Positions 45,001 to 58,302 are shown, counted from the stretch's first letter. The stretch: 64,000 nucleotides of DNA from Tupaia tana (GCA_026018925.1 JAKSZU010000004.1:12540964-12604963); one strand, 5' to 3'. Translations and numbers: made by a program. The notes: a model not told the origin generated them from the letters alone.

Positions 45001-46522
45001 CACAGGTGCTTGGCCAGCATGGAGGGCCTGAGGGCCCGTGGCTGCAGGGAAACTGCGCACAAAGCAGCTGGAGCCCCAGAGGGAGCGGCGGGGGCGGGGC
45101 GAGGGTGAGGGCGGGCTAGCTCTGTCCCCACCGCACTGCCTCGTGCCCAGGCAGGCCTTCCCTCTGAATGCCTCCGGCGCCCTGTCAGCCCCTTCAAGCT
45201 CTGCGCTCACAGGATGCAGGCTCACGGGCTCTGTGAACTGTCGGCGTGGCTGGGGGATGTAGGGGTCTGAATGGCCAGCCCTGGACCCTGGGGCTCAGGA
45301 GCCAGGGATGGGACAGCCGCCCGAGCCCCAGGACTGAGAAGGCTGTGCAATGGGTCCCCAGGCCAGACTGGCTGTTTTCAGATCTGGGGGCCTGGAAGCC
45401 CGGCTGGCAGGACCAGCAGCCCTCCCCGGTGATGGGGACAGAGCCAGGAGGCAGCCTGTGTGGAATGAACCATGGCGCCCTTGTCTCATTGCTGGAGGAG
45501 CTGGCTCCCGCAGGGCGGCCTCGCAGGAAAGGCAGGGCCCGCTTCCTTGGGGAGTCCCCTTGTGGGCTCTCAACCCCAAGTGGCCGCCCTAACCCCCCGT
45601 GGTGCTGCCACAGCTGCCCTAGGGCCTCGAACAGCCAATGCTCGGAGGTGCTCCCAGGTCCCCTGCTCCAGATGTGATGAACAGCAGGTCGTGGCAAACC
45701 CCCCAAATAAGGGGAACCTGCATCTGCCAGGGCGGCCGCAGTCGGCAGGAGCGCAGTGACCCCGTGCCCCGTGGCTGGGCGTTGTGGATTTCCTGGAGAC
45801 AGGCAGGCATGAGCTGGCGCAGTCCCACCTGTGCCCAGCCTTGGACGCGGTGGGAGACGTGGTCCGCGTGTTCCTGCAGTGGTCTTTGACCGGCTCCAGT
45901 GACGGTCTGCCTTGGCGATTACAGCGCTCTAACGTGTGTGCAGGCGAGACGGCGGCGCGGCGCTGAGCGTAGGTTTGCATTCCCCACCTTCTAATTACAC
46001 GCTTTCTCCTGGACCAGCTCTTCCGAGAGGCGAGAGAGTCCCTCCAGATGCAAACGCAGTGAACCCTTGCGTGCTTGGGGACAGGTGCTGCAGGGTGGCC
46101 ATTCTGTGGGCCCTCCTGCGTGCCGATACCGGGGTGATGGGCCTACCGTGCTCGTGGCAGGTCACGCCCTGCTCAGGGACTCCCCGGACCCACAGACTTG
46201 CTGCACAGTGACGTCAAGCAGATGTGTATGCCACTCAGCATGTTCAGGCACCTGTGAGGCCGGGCCGTTACCGCCGCATTTGCAGGTGATGGACCGAGGC
46301 CGAGAAACGAGGGACCCCGAGTTGCGCCGCAGTGGGGCTGGGTCTGGAGCCCCCACGGGCTCCTCGCTGCTGCCTGGGCGATGCTTACTGAATGTCACTC
46401 TCCCGCCCGTGCGACAGACCCCGGCACAGCGATCACGGGCTGCCTCAGACCTCGGAATAACACGCCCTGGAAAGCTCTCCAGTTAACTAGGCCTCTCGTG
46501 TCATCGTGCCACGAGTGGGCGT

Positions 46523-46562
<40 letters not shown>

Positions 46563-48045
46563 GAATGGCCATGGCCAAGCGGGCTGGACGCGCAGGCCTG
46601 GGGAGCTGTGGGGAGCTGGCCACGAGAGGGCACCATCGGCCCAGGGATAGGCAGGCAGGCCTGGCTGGGGGAGGGCTCGGCTCAGGTGCTCTGGCTCCTG
46701 TGCCCTAATCTCTTTAATCCTCCTCCTCTCGGGCTCCTGGGGGAGGCGGCGGGACTCCTCTCAGGGGTTCCTGTGAGTGGCAGGGACCCCACTGGCTGGG
46801 TGGTCCTGTCCCCAGATCTGCAGCTGAGATACCCTGTGAGGGAGGGTCCGGCTGGACGCATCTCTGAGCTCCTGGGGCCTGCCCTGAGAGTTGGGGGGCG
46901 GGGGCCACGCGGAAGCCCCCAGGAGGGTGTGTGCTTTACCCCCTCCCCAGCAATCACAGAGTCCTTTGTCCCCAAGTCAGAATATATTAACCTTCAAGCC
47001 AAAACTAGCTGCAGGCAGGCAGGAGGGGGGGATCGGAGACGCTCTGGCAGAGGTGTCTGAGGGACCCCAAAATAGGTGTCATGGAGAGGCCACCAACTCT
47101 GCAACCCACAGCACGGGTGTGTGCCCATGTGCCCGTCCCACGGGGGACACGGACCCCTTGCAGGTGGAGTGCAGGCAGGCAACTGTGCCTGCCCGGTTTC
47201 CTCCCAGGGCCGTGGGAGCCCCTGGCCGGTGGGCACTGAGGAACGACAGGCTGTGTGTGAAGTGCAGCGTCTGGCCAGGCGTCCTCGGCATGCGACTCAG
47301 GGCTGCGGTGGCACCTGCATGGTGGTGGCAGCGCCAGGTCTGGGCCCAGGGGCCATGCTCAGGTGACAGTCCCACCAGGACTCTGGGAGGGGGCGTGTCT
47401 CCCCAGAAGTGCTCTGCCCTCCCTCGTGGAAACCCACTGACACCCTCCCCACTTCCTCTCCAGGGACAGAGGACTTCAGGTGGCAGTCCACGCTGGGTGC
47501 CTGGTTCTTAGTGCTGGCCCGTCCGAGCCCTGTGTCCTGCCGTGCTGTCGTCAGAGCTTTAGGACGCTGTCCTAGGTGCCCTCGCCAGGGTGGGGGACCC
47601 AGGACGGCACTATAAGGAGGCCCCAGGGCACTCTGAGTGGCCACCCTGCCCATGCCCTGACCTGGGTGGGGGACACGGCCCATGCTCAGGCCTGTGGGAC
47701 CCCAGCAAGTCCCCTTACCTCTGTGCGCCTCACCCAGTGACAGCGCTCCTGCCTGTCGGGAACCGAACTTGAGACCGAGCCCCAGCTCCGCGAGCTCTGT
47801 GAGGGGCTGCCAGCGCTCAGCTGTCCCCACACTGAGGGTGTTGTGCTGCCTGAGGGCGCGGTGAGCGTGGCACTGTTGGGGGGAGGCGCCTGCTGCCCCT
47901 ATGCCCACAGCCCTCGGGGTGACAGCAGCAAATGCGTCGGCCAGGGCTGCAGGGTGTTGTGGTGTGGACAGCACCTTGCACGTGCGTTGGCACCACGGAG
48001 CATGGATGTACCCACCGTCTTAGAAGTGCACACGCAGGTAGGATG
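45000..48045. other. Intergenic, no gene seen
   Basis: GC-rich sequence with a pure (CA)n run at 46526-46560 and a MIR-like minus piece at about 46285-46350. No conserved exon or RNA gene recognised. Confidence 0.5.
46526..46560 (+). repeat. (CA)n microsatellite
   Basis: An uninterrupted AC run of about 17 units. Confidence 0.97.
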
Positions 48046-48048
48046 CCG

Positions 48049-48172
48049 GGGCCTTCAGAAAGTTCGTGGAGACAGGGACTTAGTACAAGTTTATTCTGTA
48101 CCCAAAACAAAATTTGAAATCTATGCACAGTTTCTTCAAAATGTACATTTCCCACAAACTACCTGACGTGCC
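48049..48172. mobile_element. Small inverted-repeat DNA element (MITE-like)
   Basis: The left end GGCCTTCAGAAAGTTCGTGG and the right end (reverse complement of ...CCCACAAACTACCTGACGTGCC) match imperfectly over about 25 bases. The AT-rich middle ('gtttattctgtacccaaaac') has no coding capacity. The layout is that of a short non-autonomous DNA transposon. Confidence 0.5.
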
Positions 48173-48544
48173 TCGGGTATTATCACTAACAGAATGGCGT
48201 GCTGCATCTCTAAGCCTGCAGGCCCTTGTTGCTGCACGCCACGGGTGAGTGAGGCCAGTGATAAGGCAGTGCACTTGCTCCTGGGCCTGTCCCTGGGCCA
48301 CAGGCCAGGGACGGTGACACTTGAGACCAGAGGAACTCACAGAGGCAAGCGGAGGTGCTGGGACTTGAACCCAGGCCTGCTCTACCTGGCCCCAGTCTTC
48401 TTTCCTCCAGGGAAGCCTCTCTGTTGCCCAGTGCTATTTAGGGATCACGGGTTGGGGCTCCATGGCAGCTGCCCCAGGACCTGCTCCAGTGCGGCATGTC
48501 CTATCTGCAGAAAGGGTGGGGACAGGTCCCACAGACTCCGCCCA

Positions 48545-48760
48545 CCGATAGGCCCGCCCACCTGTAGGCTCCACCCCCACAGGCTCTGCCCTACCCGTAG
48601 GCTCCACCCAGTCTGTAGACACCCCACCTGTAGGCTCTGCCCTGCCTATAGGCTCCGCCCCATCTGTAGACCTGCCCTGCCTGTAGGCTCCGCCCCACCC
48701 ATAGCCTTGAGCTGCCTGTAGGCTCGGCTGCCTGTAGGCTCGGCCGCCTGTAGGCTGTGC
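48545..48760 (+). repeat. 18-20-bp minisatellite (CTGTAGGCTCYGCC)n
   Basis: About 11 imperfect copies of CTGTAGGCTCCGCCC-type words separated by short variable spacers. Confidence 0.9.
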
Positions 48761-48779
48761 TGCACCCAACAGCCATGTT

Positions 48780-51735
48780 CCCGGCCCCCACGCCTGATCC
48801 GTGCTAGGCAGGTGGCCTCCATTCAGGACAGATATCCCGCTCTTCCGGTATCAGATTTTCCCTGGCAGTTTCCTGCCTTCATTCCTGGCAGGATTCCTTG
48901 GCTGGCAGCTTCTGTCCTGTAAGTGGTGCTGGAGGGAATTCTCCTAAGCTTGGGGCTTCCTTCAAGAGCCAAGAGAATTGGGGCGAGCCTTAGGGAGCAT
49001 TTCCAAATGCTCCCTGTTGTCAGGGCCACGAGGCCTGTGGCAGCCTCTGGATCCCCTCCACCTGTGGGAGCCTGGCCTGTGGGGTCATGAGGTAACCTTT
49101 GCTGAAGCCCAGCCTGGGAGCAGCAGGCAAGGGTGAGGCCTACCCCTGAGACAGAGGACCTAGCATAGCCCAGCCTGGGCTGGACCCGGGGAGGACAGGC
49201 CTCGTGCATCTCCTGAGGCCACTGCCTCTCCCCCTCCCGAGGAGCGGGCTGCAGCCTCCAGGGAGTGGGACGTGCAGGTAGGGGGCAGAGCAGTGGCCGC
49301 TGGCTCAGGCTGGACAAACCCGGTATTGTGTGGCCCGTGCTGGCGTTAGAGCTGGCAGAGAGCCCCGCCTCCAGCGCCCTGCACAGATCCCACGACTGGT
49401 ACTGCTGCTCAGGTGGGGCGGCCAGAGAAGGGGAGCATTTCCAGGCAGTAAAGGGGTGGAGACAGCATGGCATGACAGGCCGAGAGGGGCTCCTGGAAAG
49501 CCGCACCCAGGGGCCGGAGTCAGCGGGGTCTGCCCGGTCCTGCTGTGGCGGGGGGCGGCGGGGCATGGGCAGGTCACCCACCTCTGGGGGGGAGGGCATG
49601 GGCAGGTCGCCCACCTCTGCGAGGAGGTCGCCACACGTCTGCGAGCTCCGTTCCCCCTGCCAGTAACGCGGGGTGAGCAGAGTGGCTTCTGGGGCAAGGA
49701 GGACGGTGCCCTAGCCATGCAGGCGTGACTAGAGAAATCGTCAGTGTCAGGGCACGGCTGTCCTCCTTCCTTCTAAGTAAGGTGACACAAGGCTGTCTTC
49801 GGGGAAGGGGCTGGGCGTTCATGGCCTCAGTCCTCAGCAGAGCCCTGTGGGGCGTCCCCTCTAGCTTGGAGCAGGATGGCCGGGGTTGGGGAGGGTCTAG
49901 GCCTGGGCATGCAGCCAGCCCGGCCGCCCGCTGGGGGAGAGGCCTCTCAGAGCTGCCGGGATCGGGATCGGAGATTGAGACTGCAAGACCAGCTCAGGGG
50001 CCCAGCGGTGGGGCTGCTTCAGGTGAGGCTCCTGCAGCTAAGGAGAACTCTGGGCTCCGGACCCCACCTTCCAGCCCAGGAGCGCTGAGGTTGGGGTGAG
50101 GGAGGGGCCGCCCTGGGATGTCCTGGGGGTCTGAGGGCAGATTTCCAGGCCCCCCTTCCCTTTCTCTCCTGACTGGGAATCAAACTCCTTTCTGGAGAAG
50201 CCTGAGCCAAGCCTGGCAGGACGGCATAGCTTGGAGCCCCCTGAGGACAGGCAGGTTCAAGTCCGGGAGAGGAGGAGACCACCGCGGAGGGGTGGGTGGG
50301 TCCGCAGGGTAAACGCTGGAACAAAAGCCCGCTGCTCCTTGCCGCTCAATGCTCCTCCCGAGGAGACACACCAGAGTCCCGCTTGGCCTCCAAAGGCCTT
50401 GAGCACCTTGTGAAGAACACCACAGGAATCGCTCAGTGCTCGGCTGGGGCCATGTCGCCCGGGGTTTCTTCAATGACTTTTGCTACCTGGGGCTCGAAAA
50501 CCCATCTAACCCACTCGGCAAGTGGGGGCTCGGGAGTCCCTGGGGGCCCTACCTGGGTTGTAATGGGCGACAGCCTCCAGAGACGACCCAATGACAGCTG
50601 TGAGTCCACATTCACCACCCTCGGGCTGGGGCTGGGCGAGGACGGGAGAGAAGCGGGGCCGGGGGTGTCCGACGCCTGGGGCGTCCGACGCCTGTGACCC
50701 TGGGGTGTAAGAATCCAAAATGCAGTTTCTGGCCAGGGTCAAGGACCAGGGCCTCGCTGGGCCCATCTCTGTGGCTCAGGTGGAGTGGGCCTCCCAGGGT
50801 ATTTTCTTGAACCCGGAGGACTCTGATCCCAGATTGGAGAGACTGGATGAAGCCGGTGGGAACGAGAGAGGGCAGAATGGAATCGGGAGCTCCCTGGACT
50901 CCCGCTGAGGCCGAGAAGTCCCTGAAGACCCTGGGCTTTCTCCGGCGCCACGCCGCCAGTGCTCTCAGGCTCCCCAGCTGCACTCAAGGCATCTGAGAGG
51001 TCTCCCAGCCGCTCGGACTGCTCTCACTGAGCCCTTGAGCGGCTGGAGTGTCTTCTTTGTACAGAACCTCGAATTACCGCTCGCAGGTGCCTGCGCGGAC
51101 TCGCGTCCACAGGACTGAGGCCGAGGAGACTCTGCCAGGGCCCGGGCAGCGATCGTGCAGAAACGTAGAGCTGGAACAGAGCCTTGGAGTCAGGGTACCG
51201 GCGAGAAACGGCCTCACCTGGCCCCTCCTGGAACGTATGAAACTCGCCCGTGTCCTTAAGGAACACCGAGGGGCCAGCAGGGCAGCCTGGCGCCGCGGGC
51301 AGGTTGGGCTGCTGTTGCTGTCTACGCGACGCCACGCCCTCCCCTCCCTGGCCACACCCCCTGCCTGCCCCCTCCACCTGGAAGAGCCGAATGTGCAGAA
51401 CCAGAGCGGAGACCACACCACGCCAGGCAGAGGCCACATGGCCTCCTCTCCAGAAGGGGCCTGCACCTGCTCCACACCCCTCCGGCCTGAAGGACGCAGA
51501 AGGCTGGGCAGCTTAAAACCACTGGAAGCGATTGTTGGGAAAGGCGGGATCTGCCTCCAGTCAAAGCCCGTCCGGACAGATGGCCCGACCTGATGGTGGA
51601 ATCACGCCACTCTGTTAGAGCCGGGTTTTCTTAGTGTGTTTCGAACGTTCACGGGGGTGTGGCGGGAAGTCTTCCGCGAGCCTCAGCCACAGCACTGGCC
51701 CAGGCAGAGTGGGAAGCGCGGGCCCTGCACGGGGC
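48780..51735. other. Intergenic, no gene seen
   Basis: A two-copy 36-bp duplication lies at about 49561-49622 ('gggcatgggcaggtc' and 'cccacctctg' in each). A MIR-like minus piece may lie just upstream at 48330-48400 ('gctgggacttgaacccaggc'). No exon recognised. Confidence 0.5.
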
Positions 51736-51835
51736 TGTGGCTGGGGTGCCAGCTCTGCCTCACACCAGCTGTGTGACCCTGGGCCAGTTCCTGACAGCTC
51801 GGTGCCTGTTTCCTCTCTGCAGCCCTGCACGCTCA
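51735..51835 (+). repeat. MIR SINE
   Basis: 'accagctgtgtgaccctggg' and 'ccagttcctgacagctcggt' with 'gtttcctctctg' is the MIR core and 3' part on the + strand. Confidence 0.8.
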
Positions 51836-52409
51836 GGCAGGCTTCCTTCCGGCCTCTCCCACGGAACCTCGCTCAGCGCACCCTCTTGCACCCACTCTCT
51901 CCACGCGACTCAGGCACCCTTCACTTGCTCCTCTGCCCCTCGGTGCATGGATCCGCCACCCATCCACCCACAGCTGTCCTGGCAGCATCAGCCCCGCGTC
52001 CAGCCTTTCCCCAGCGAGTGGGCGCACAGGCCCTGAGCAGGCGGGAACTGCGGCCTGCCAATAAATGCGAACGGGAAAGGGTGCGCCCCCAACCTGGGGA
52101 GACCCCTCCTCGCTCTGCTTGCCTTTCCTGCTGCAGTCCTTCGTTCTCAGGGACCAGGAGAGTAGGGGCAGCGCGTGTGCTCTGTAAGACCACAGCCGCC
52201 ACGAGGGGCGTCACGGTGAGGAGGAACGCCGCACGTCAGCACCTGCCAGGGAGTCGCCAGGGCCTTCTTTGGGGTTCTGTGCTCTCTGGAAACCAGCCAT
52301 AAAGGGTTTTCATCGTCAATGCTTTCCCATGCTCTGATGCATGCTCAAGGAGCATTTGCTCCCTGCCCTGGGTTCTGCTCAGCCCACCAGCGCGTCCCTG
52401 TTCCTGAGA

Positions 52410-52535
52410 AGAGAGGCGCGGAGGTGACCGGGGAGCAGGGCAGGCGGAGGGGCGGAGATGACCAGGGTGGAGGGGCGGAGGTGACTGGGGTGGAAGGGCG
52501 GAGGTGACCGGGGAGCGGGGCAGCTGGAGGTGACC
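52410..52535 (+). repeat. G-rich minisatellite (GGCGGAGGTGACCGGGG)n
   Basis: Four to five copies of a unit of about 26 bp containing GCGGAGGTGAC with spacer variation. Confidence 0.85.
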
Positions 52536-52689
52536 GTGGTTGCTTCAAAGGGCGCAGTCGCAGCAATCGTCCTCAGGGCGGGCTGAAAGAGCTGTCACAT
52601 GGAGTCAGATCCACGAGGAAGGCCCAGACCACAGCCAGGACACCTGCCTCTTCAGCTGCTCTTACCAGGAGCCGCCTGCACCACAAGGA

Positions 52690-52938
52690 GAGGTTGCCAT
52701 AGGGCTCATGTACTCAACCAAGAGAGACAGAGAGAGATGGAGAGAGAAAAAGCGAGAGATCACTCCCTGGGGGGACAGCACGCCACAATCCTTTCTCCTT
52801 CATTTTCCTCTGGGATTCTGAGCACATACGCACATGAGCCTGGCATAATTTTCCAGTTGCCAGGTCCAGGACTCGAACCACAGAGTTGGCTATGAAAGAT
52901 CCAATGCCTTAACCATCAAGCCACCTGCTAAGGACCCC
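52690..52938 (-). repeat. Lineage SINE, minus strand
   Basis: 'agagagacagagagagatgg', 'gagatcactccctgggggga', 'caggactcgaaccacagagt' and 'aaccatcaagccacctgcta' give tail-side body and tRNA-like head in order. Confidence 0.85.
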
Positions 52939-52999
52939 AGGGTGTAGCTCCCTCCCCTCGGGCAGTCAGGCACATGCACACAGGCGCTCCCCGGGTGTG

Positions 53000-55900
53000 G
53001 CCGGCCCTCCCCTCCCACTCATGGCAGTACAGCCATGTGGGCAAGATCATGCCAAGGAGGCCTCACTGAGCACGCGACTGCCCCGCCGGGCGGCTAGTTC
53101 CTTCCCCAGGGGTGTGCAGGCGCAGCAAAGCCCGCAGGACAAAAGAGGCTGTGAGAGCAGGCCTCCCCACTCACTGCTGGGGACAGACTTCGCGTACCAG
53201 TGACACTGGCCCGTCCCAGCGCAGTTCTCATCTGACGGTCCGCCCACCCAAAGCCTCAGGGCGCACAATTCTATTAAAACCTTCTTGTACCAAACACTCC
53301 TCTTTCATACTTTCCTCGCGTGGTGGTCTCTGCCTTAGAGATCTGGGCCTGCAGAGGCAGGGATCTCACCGGCGCGCTCCCCGCTCCCCATCAATGAAGG
53401 GCCGGGGCGGACCGCACAGCCCACAGAGGCTGAGGGTTCTGGGGCCCACAGGGCAGCTCCTCTGCTCTGCCACCACTGGCCACCGGCCACAAAGTGGCAT
53501 TTTATTTTTAAACAAAAGCAAAGTTAGCACAGCAGTGCCCCGCTATGACAGCCCGCAGAGCCTCCCCGGGGCCGCTAGACGCGAGGCCAGATAAGGTGGA
53601 GAGGGCGGCACTCGGGCCCCCGAGGTCACCTGCCCAGCTCGGTACCCTCTCACGCCTGCAGGTCGGGGCCGTTCATCTCGGGGGCAGGCTGCGGCTATTT
53701 CCGAGCTTTAATATTTTTTCCACTTTTTCTGCAGGAGTGTTCGGGGCCACAGGGCTGAGACGGCCGAGGTGGGGACACGGGAACAACCTGACATGGAGAG
53801 GGGCGCGCCTTGTTTCTGATTTTAAGGGGACATCTTTTGCTTCTCCCCTAAAAGTGCGCCCCCCGTCTAGTCATCCCAGCCGTGTGCTGTCCTTGAACAG
53901 GCCAAGTGCCTCCCAGCCTCTGAGCCTTGGCGTGTGCTAGCCCCTCCCCCAGGGCCCCTTCTCTCTCCGACGACTCCTGCTCACCCTTCCTGGCAGCGTT
54001 GGCCAATTCTGAGGCCTCCTCAAGCTCCCTGGGTGGCTTCAGACAAGCCCTGCTCCTAGGTGAGCCCCAACCCAGCAGGTCCCCGTAGCGGCACCTCCCT
54101 AGACCCGTGTTCCATGTGCCCCTGACAGGCTGCCCTAGCACTCCCAGGGCCTAGGCCGCAGCTTCCAAAGTGCTGGTGGATGCTCCAGTGCCAGAGTGGG
54201 AGAGAGCAAGGGCCCTGGGCCACTGGGGACTGGGGACAGGAAACGGCCGCCGAGGTGTTGACACCGGCCGGCGTGGAGCTCAGGTACTGGAATTAGCACA
54301 GAAGGTCACTTCCCCTCTGCCCGACTGGAGGATGGTGTGCTTCCGATTTTACAGAAGAACCAGGCGGCGGGTCCCCATCCAAAGGGGCACACTCGCTGCC
54401 CTGCGGGGACCCCGATCTGCAACGGGGACAACTGAGCCCTTGTCGGCCAGCGGGAGGAGCAGCCCATATCGCCGGGACGGTGTGATGGGCATGCCCAATC
54501 CGCCCGGGCACGGCACCTCTGTGAGCCCCAACGCATCTCCACTGAGACAGGGGCCGGGCCCACTTACAGGTAGACAGGGTAAGGGCCCGAGAGGAAGCCA
54601 CTGCTCTGCTCAGTGACGTCTGTTTCCCCTGTGGTCCGGCGCACAGCACACTCCCCTTGGACATGTCTGTAAGGAAGGTACGGCTCCCTGCTACTCAGGC
54701 AGGAGGGGGTCTCAAGCACTGCCAGGGCAAGGCCAAGTGGCGCCTCTGGCTAAGCCCCCACAGCCGGCAGCTGGCTGCACTGGGACTCCCAGCAGCTGTA
54801 GCCAAGGGCAATGGTTCCATTCCGGAGCTGTCTTCTCACCAGAAGTTCAGGTCTACGCTCTGCTGACCCCGCTCAGACGGCCGTGGAACCATTTCTAAAG
54901 CCCGCTTCCTTACCGGAGACCAGCCCACTGCTCGGACTGAGAGGTGAGACCGCCTGGCCTCCAGCTCCTCTCTGGCGACCCACTTTTCCCCTTCACTCTC
55001 CTCTGCATCCACACCTCTGGTTCTTCGCGAGCGCCGGTCAGGAGCCGGCTGGTTCCTCATTCTTGTATCTTGCAGGACTCCTGCTGCTGGGAATCGTTTT
55101 GAGTCGAAATAAAGACGGCCCCGTAGTCTCTCCTTAAAGCTTCTTGGTGCTCCAGGTGAGTTCCCTGACAGCTCCTGCAGTCCCGGGGAATCCGGGGCAC
55201 ATGAGCCAGGGAACCAGAGTCCTGCAGAAACGGAGTCAGAGTCCTTGCAGCCGGGGTGAACGTTAGTTCCCCCTGCTGGGGAGAATGGCGAGTGCCAACA
55301 TGCAGTCTCGAACAACACGGCTGTGGGCTGTTCCTGCAGAGAGGCCAAGAGGCCTGTAAAGCGGTGAGGGCAGCAGCAGCTCCCCCAGCCGTGCTGCTGT
55401 GTCTCCCACATGTCACGTAGCACGTGCTGGCGGGCAGCAAGCCCCACCGAGGCTAGGCACTGCCCAAGAAGCCATGCGCCACTCTCTGGGCTTCCCACAG
55501 TAGGTCCCCCATGAACCGTGGGGTGCTGGCCCCGTGCTTAGTCTCCTCTTCCTGCTGGATGGAGACTGGGGCCGTCAAGGCGCTAAAAGACACGACCCTA
55601 AGCACTCAGGAGCCCCCGGCTGCCCTTGTCTCCACAGACATGCCACAGTCTGCAGGGGCCTCTGCCCTGGGGCCACTCCATCACCTCCCCGTTGGGGCCA
55701 ACGCTGCCTGGAGTAGTCACTGAGGTGTGTGCCGTCTAACTCCTAGGCTCTGAGCTCCGTGGCACCGTACTTCCTGGTGGCTGCAGGCAGCATTGCTAGC
55801 ATTGGGCTGAAAGGTGAAGTGCCCACCTCAGAACCGACGTGGTGGGGAGCAACCCGGGAGGGGAGGGGCCCCTCCAACACGTGCAGCCCGGACTCTGCCA

Positions 55901-56150
55901 GCTGCTCTTCACCTCAGGGCACGAGCCGGTGCTGACGTCAAGCCACCAGGCGATACTGACCATCTTCGCGGTCAGGCCAGACTGAAGTTCGGGGGACAGG
56001 TGAGCGCTCATGCAGTTTTGCTGAGGTGGCTCTGGACTGAGGAATTTTCATCGAAGCCTTATCCGCCCATGCACAGCAGACGGCAAGGAAACAGGGAGTA
56101 GCCACATTGTTTACTTGTGAGGCGAAGCCCGGAATCACAGGAAGGGGTTA
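53000..56150. other. Intergenic, no gene seen
   Basis: An AATAAA at about 55110 ('gagtcgaaataaagacggcc') sits in LTR-like surroundings but no LTR borders could be found. No exon recognised. Confidence 0.45.
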
Positions 56151-56188
56151 CCCGTCATTTAGAATATGGAGACTGATAAGTCCCATCC

Positions 56189-56440
56189 TTTTTTCTTTTT
56201 TTTTTTTTTTTTGAGAGAGATTTTTGCTATAGGACATATATACTCACTGGAGAGACAGAGACAGAGAGACAGAAAGCAAGAAGTCGCCGTGCAATCCCTT
56301 CTCCTCCACTGTCCTCTCGGGATGTGGGGCATGCACAAACATGTGTCTGCTGTGAGTTTTAAGCAGCCGGGTCTGGGACTCAAACCGTGGTCAACTATGT
56401 GGGAGTCCAGTGACATAACCATTATGCCATCTGCTGGTCC
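56189..56440 (-). repeat. Lineage SINE, long class, full length
   Basis: Minus copy with a T-run of over 20 bases (A-tail), 'gagagagatttttgctatag', (CAGAGA)n, 'aatcccttctcctccactgt', B box region GGACTCAAACC and the head end 'gccatctgctggtccc'. One of the best preserved copies. Confidence 0.92.
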
Positions 56441-57229
56441 CCTGTCCTTTCAAATAACCGAAGTGGGAGAGCCGAGTGGGCACTAGTGACCCGTGATCTG
56501 GAAACTGTAAAAACTAGATCTTGGAGTCCCTGATGCCTTTCCAAGCTATGGGGATATTGTTTTTGCCTAGAAAACTGAGTTGGGTCTTTTAAATGGATAA
56601 CAAGCTTTGCCATTTTGACTTTTTCTGGACTTCCAGTGTCCCAGACCTGTGGGCTGATGGTGTCTTCTCCAAGGAAGACACAGAAGGAGGGCGAGGACGC
56701 AGGAAGCTTTGACCTGTAAGTAGCGCAGTACAGCGGGGTGGGACATGGCCATGTCCCCTCGCCACGGCTGCAGACGCCGCAGTGCTGGGCGATCAGACCG
56801 ACGCCGCGCTGCCTCTCGTCAGCACTCCTGGAGAATTAGAGAGGAGAGGAAAGCAGACTTGACTACGGAAGGAGAAAAAGCTTTGGATGTAGCGGAGGGG
56901 TCCTGAATGGATTGCTGGGGAGAGGCCGGAGGCCAGGGCTCTATACTGAGCAGTCCGAGAGGTGGGCTGCTCTAGAAAATGGTCCCACGGCCGTCTGAGG
57001 GGCTCATTACCCTATTCTCAGTGGGTCAGCAGACCATGGCGTCCTGCACTCCTGGATAGAAGACAGTTCCTGGATGGAAACTAATGGAAACCGTGGCCTC
57101 AGCCGCAGCTGCTCGAGTCCCAGTGCAGCCAGCTTTCAGCTGCGGGAGCTGAGCCACCGAGCCCCCATCTGGGCCTCACCCTGCGTGTTCAATGTCCCTA
57201 TCTTCTACCTTATTAGCAAGGAATCATAC

Positions 57230-57482
57230 TTTTTTTTTTTTTTAAGAGAAATGTTTTTGCTATAAGGCGTGTATGCTTCCCAGAGAGACAGAAACAGAAA
57301 GTAAGAAATCACCCCCTGGGGGGATGGCCACACCACAGTCCCTTCTCCTTCATTCTCCTCTTTGGATCTTGGGCACACACGCACACGCACCTGGCGTGAG
57401 TTTTAATCTGGGTCTGGAACTCGAACCATGGTCGACTCCATGGGAGTCCAGTGACGCAACCATCATGCCACCTGCTGGTCCC
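57230..57482 (-). repeat. Lineage SINE, long class, full length
   Basis: Minus copy, T-run from 57230, 'aatcaccccctggggggatg' and 'gaactcgaaccatggtcgac'. Flanks AGGAATCATAC (57219-57229) and AGGACTTACAC (57483-57493) agree at 8 of 11 bases and may be the target duplication. Confidence 0.92.
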
Positions 57483-57599
57483 AGGACTTACACCTTCCTT
57501 AGAGACATGTAAAAGGGGTATACATTGCACGTTAACCAGGCCATAGAGGGAAGCAGAGACTTCATTAGAAAGAACACAGTGACGTCCTTTGGGGTGCTT

Positions 57600-58200
57600 G
57601 CCCTACCTGACTGGGAGTGGGTCTGACCCATCTTGGTGGTGCCAATTGTTGTACGAGTATCTCGGCCAGCAGAGGGCAGGGACAATGTGGATAACAGAAA
57701 CCGTGAGAGGTGTAACACTCCACAGGGTGCCCGTGAAGCAGAAGCACCCCACCCTGACCTTCACGCCGTACCCCTTCCTCCTCCCCAGAGTACACAGTGA
57801 CTCGTAGTCTTCCTGTCTTTGCCAAGTAGCCCGGAGCCTTCTGCGCAGCCGTTCCTTGGCCATGTGACCTCCAGTTTCCAGCCCCCCGCCCGGAGCCATG
57901 GAGACCAGTAAACAAGGTCTGGAGGGCGCCCGCGGAAATAACCAACCTGCTTCATTCCGCTTGTCACTGCCTTGGGGGAACCCCGCTCCCGCTCCTCCTC
58001 GCCGCTCCCCAGTTTCCACTGTAATCCCCATATCGACTCAGAACTGATTATGGTCTTGGCCTGCGCAAGTACCCGTCCTTCCTCTTGGGGCTGCGGGGTT
58101 TTGAGAGATGTGAGTCCCCGTGTGCGTGCTGCTGGCTTACTCAATAAACTTGAGAACTGGGCTGTGCTGGACGCCCTTCGACGCCTCAGTGGTTAGACCA
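57600..58200 (+). mobile_element. Candidate retroviral LTR, borders unclear
   Basis: 'ggcttactcaataaacttga' at about 58133-58152 gives AATAAA in a context typical of gamma-type LTRs. It follows C-rich sequence with 'gtaatccccatatcgactca' and a G/C-rich word 'ctgcggggttttgagagatg', all common near the end of such LTRs. No clear TG...CA ends or flanking duplication were found. Confidence 0.35.
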
Positions 58201-58281
58201 TAGTGCCTGCATAGACAGCCAGTTGACTGCCGTCTGTAGAACACAGGAGGGAAGGGAGGGCCTCGTGTCTTGGGGTCCGCA

Positions 58282-58302
58282 AGCCCCCCCCCCCCGCCCC
58301 CG
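58282..58302 (+). repeat. Poly-C tract
   Basis: CCCCCCCCCCCCCGCCCCCG-like run. Confidence 0.9.
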
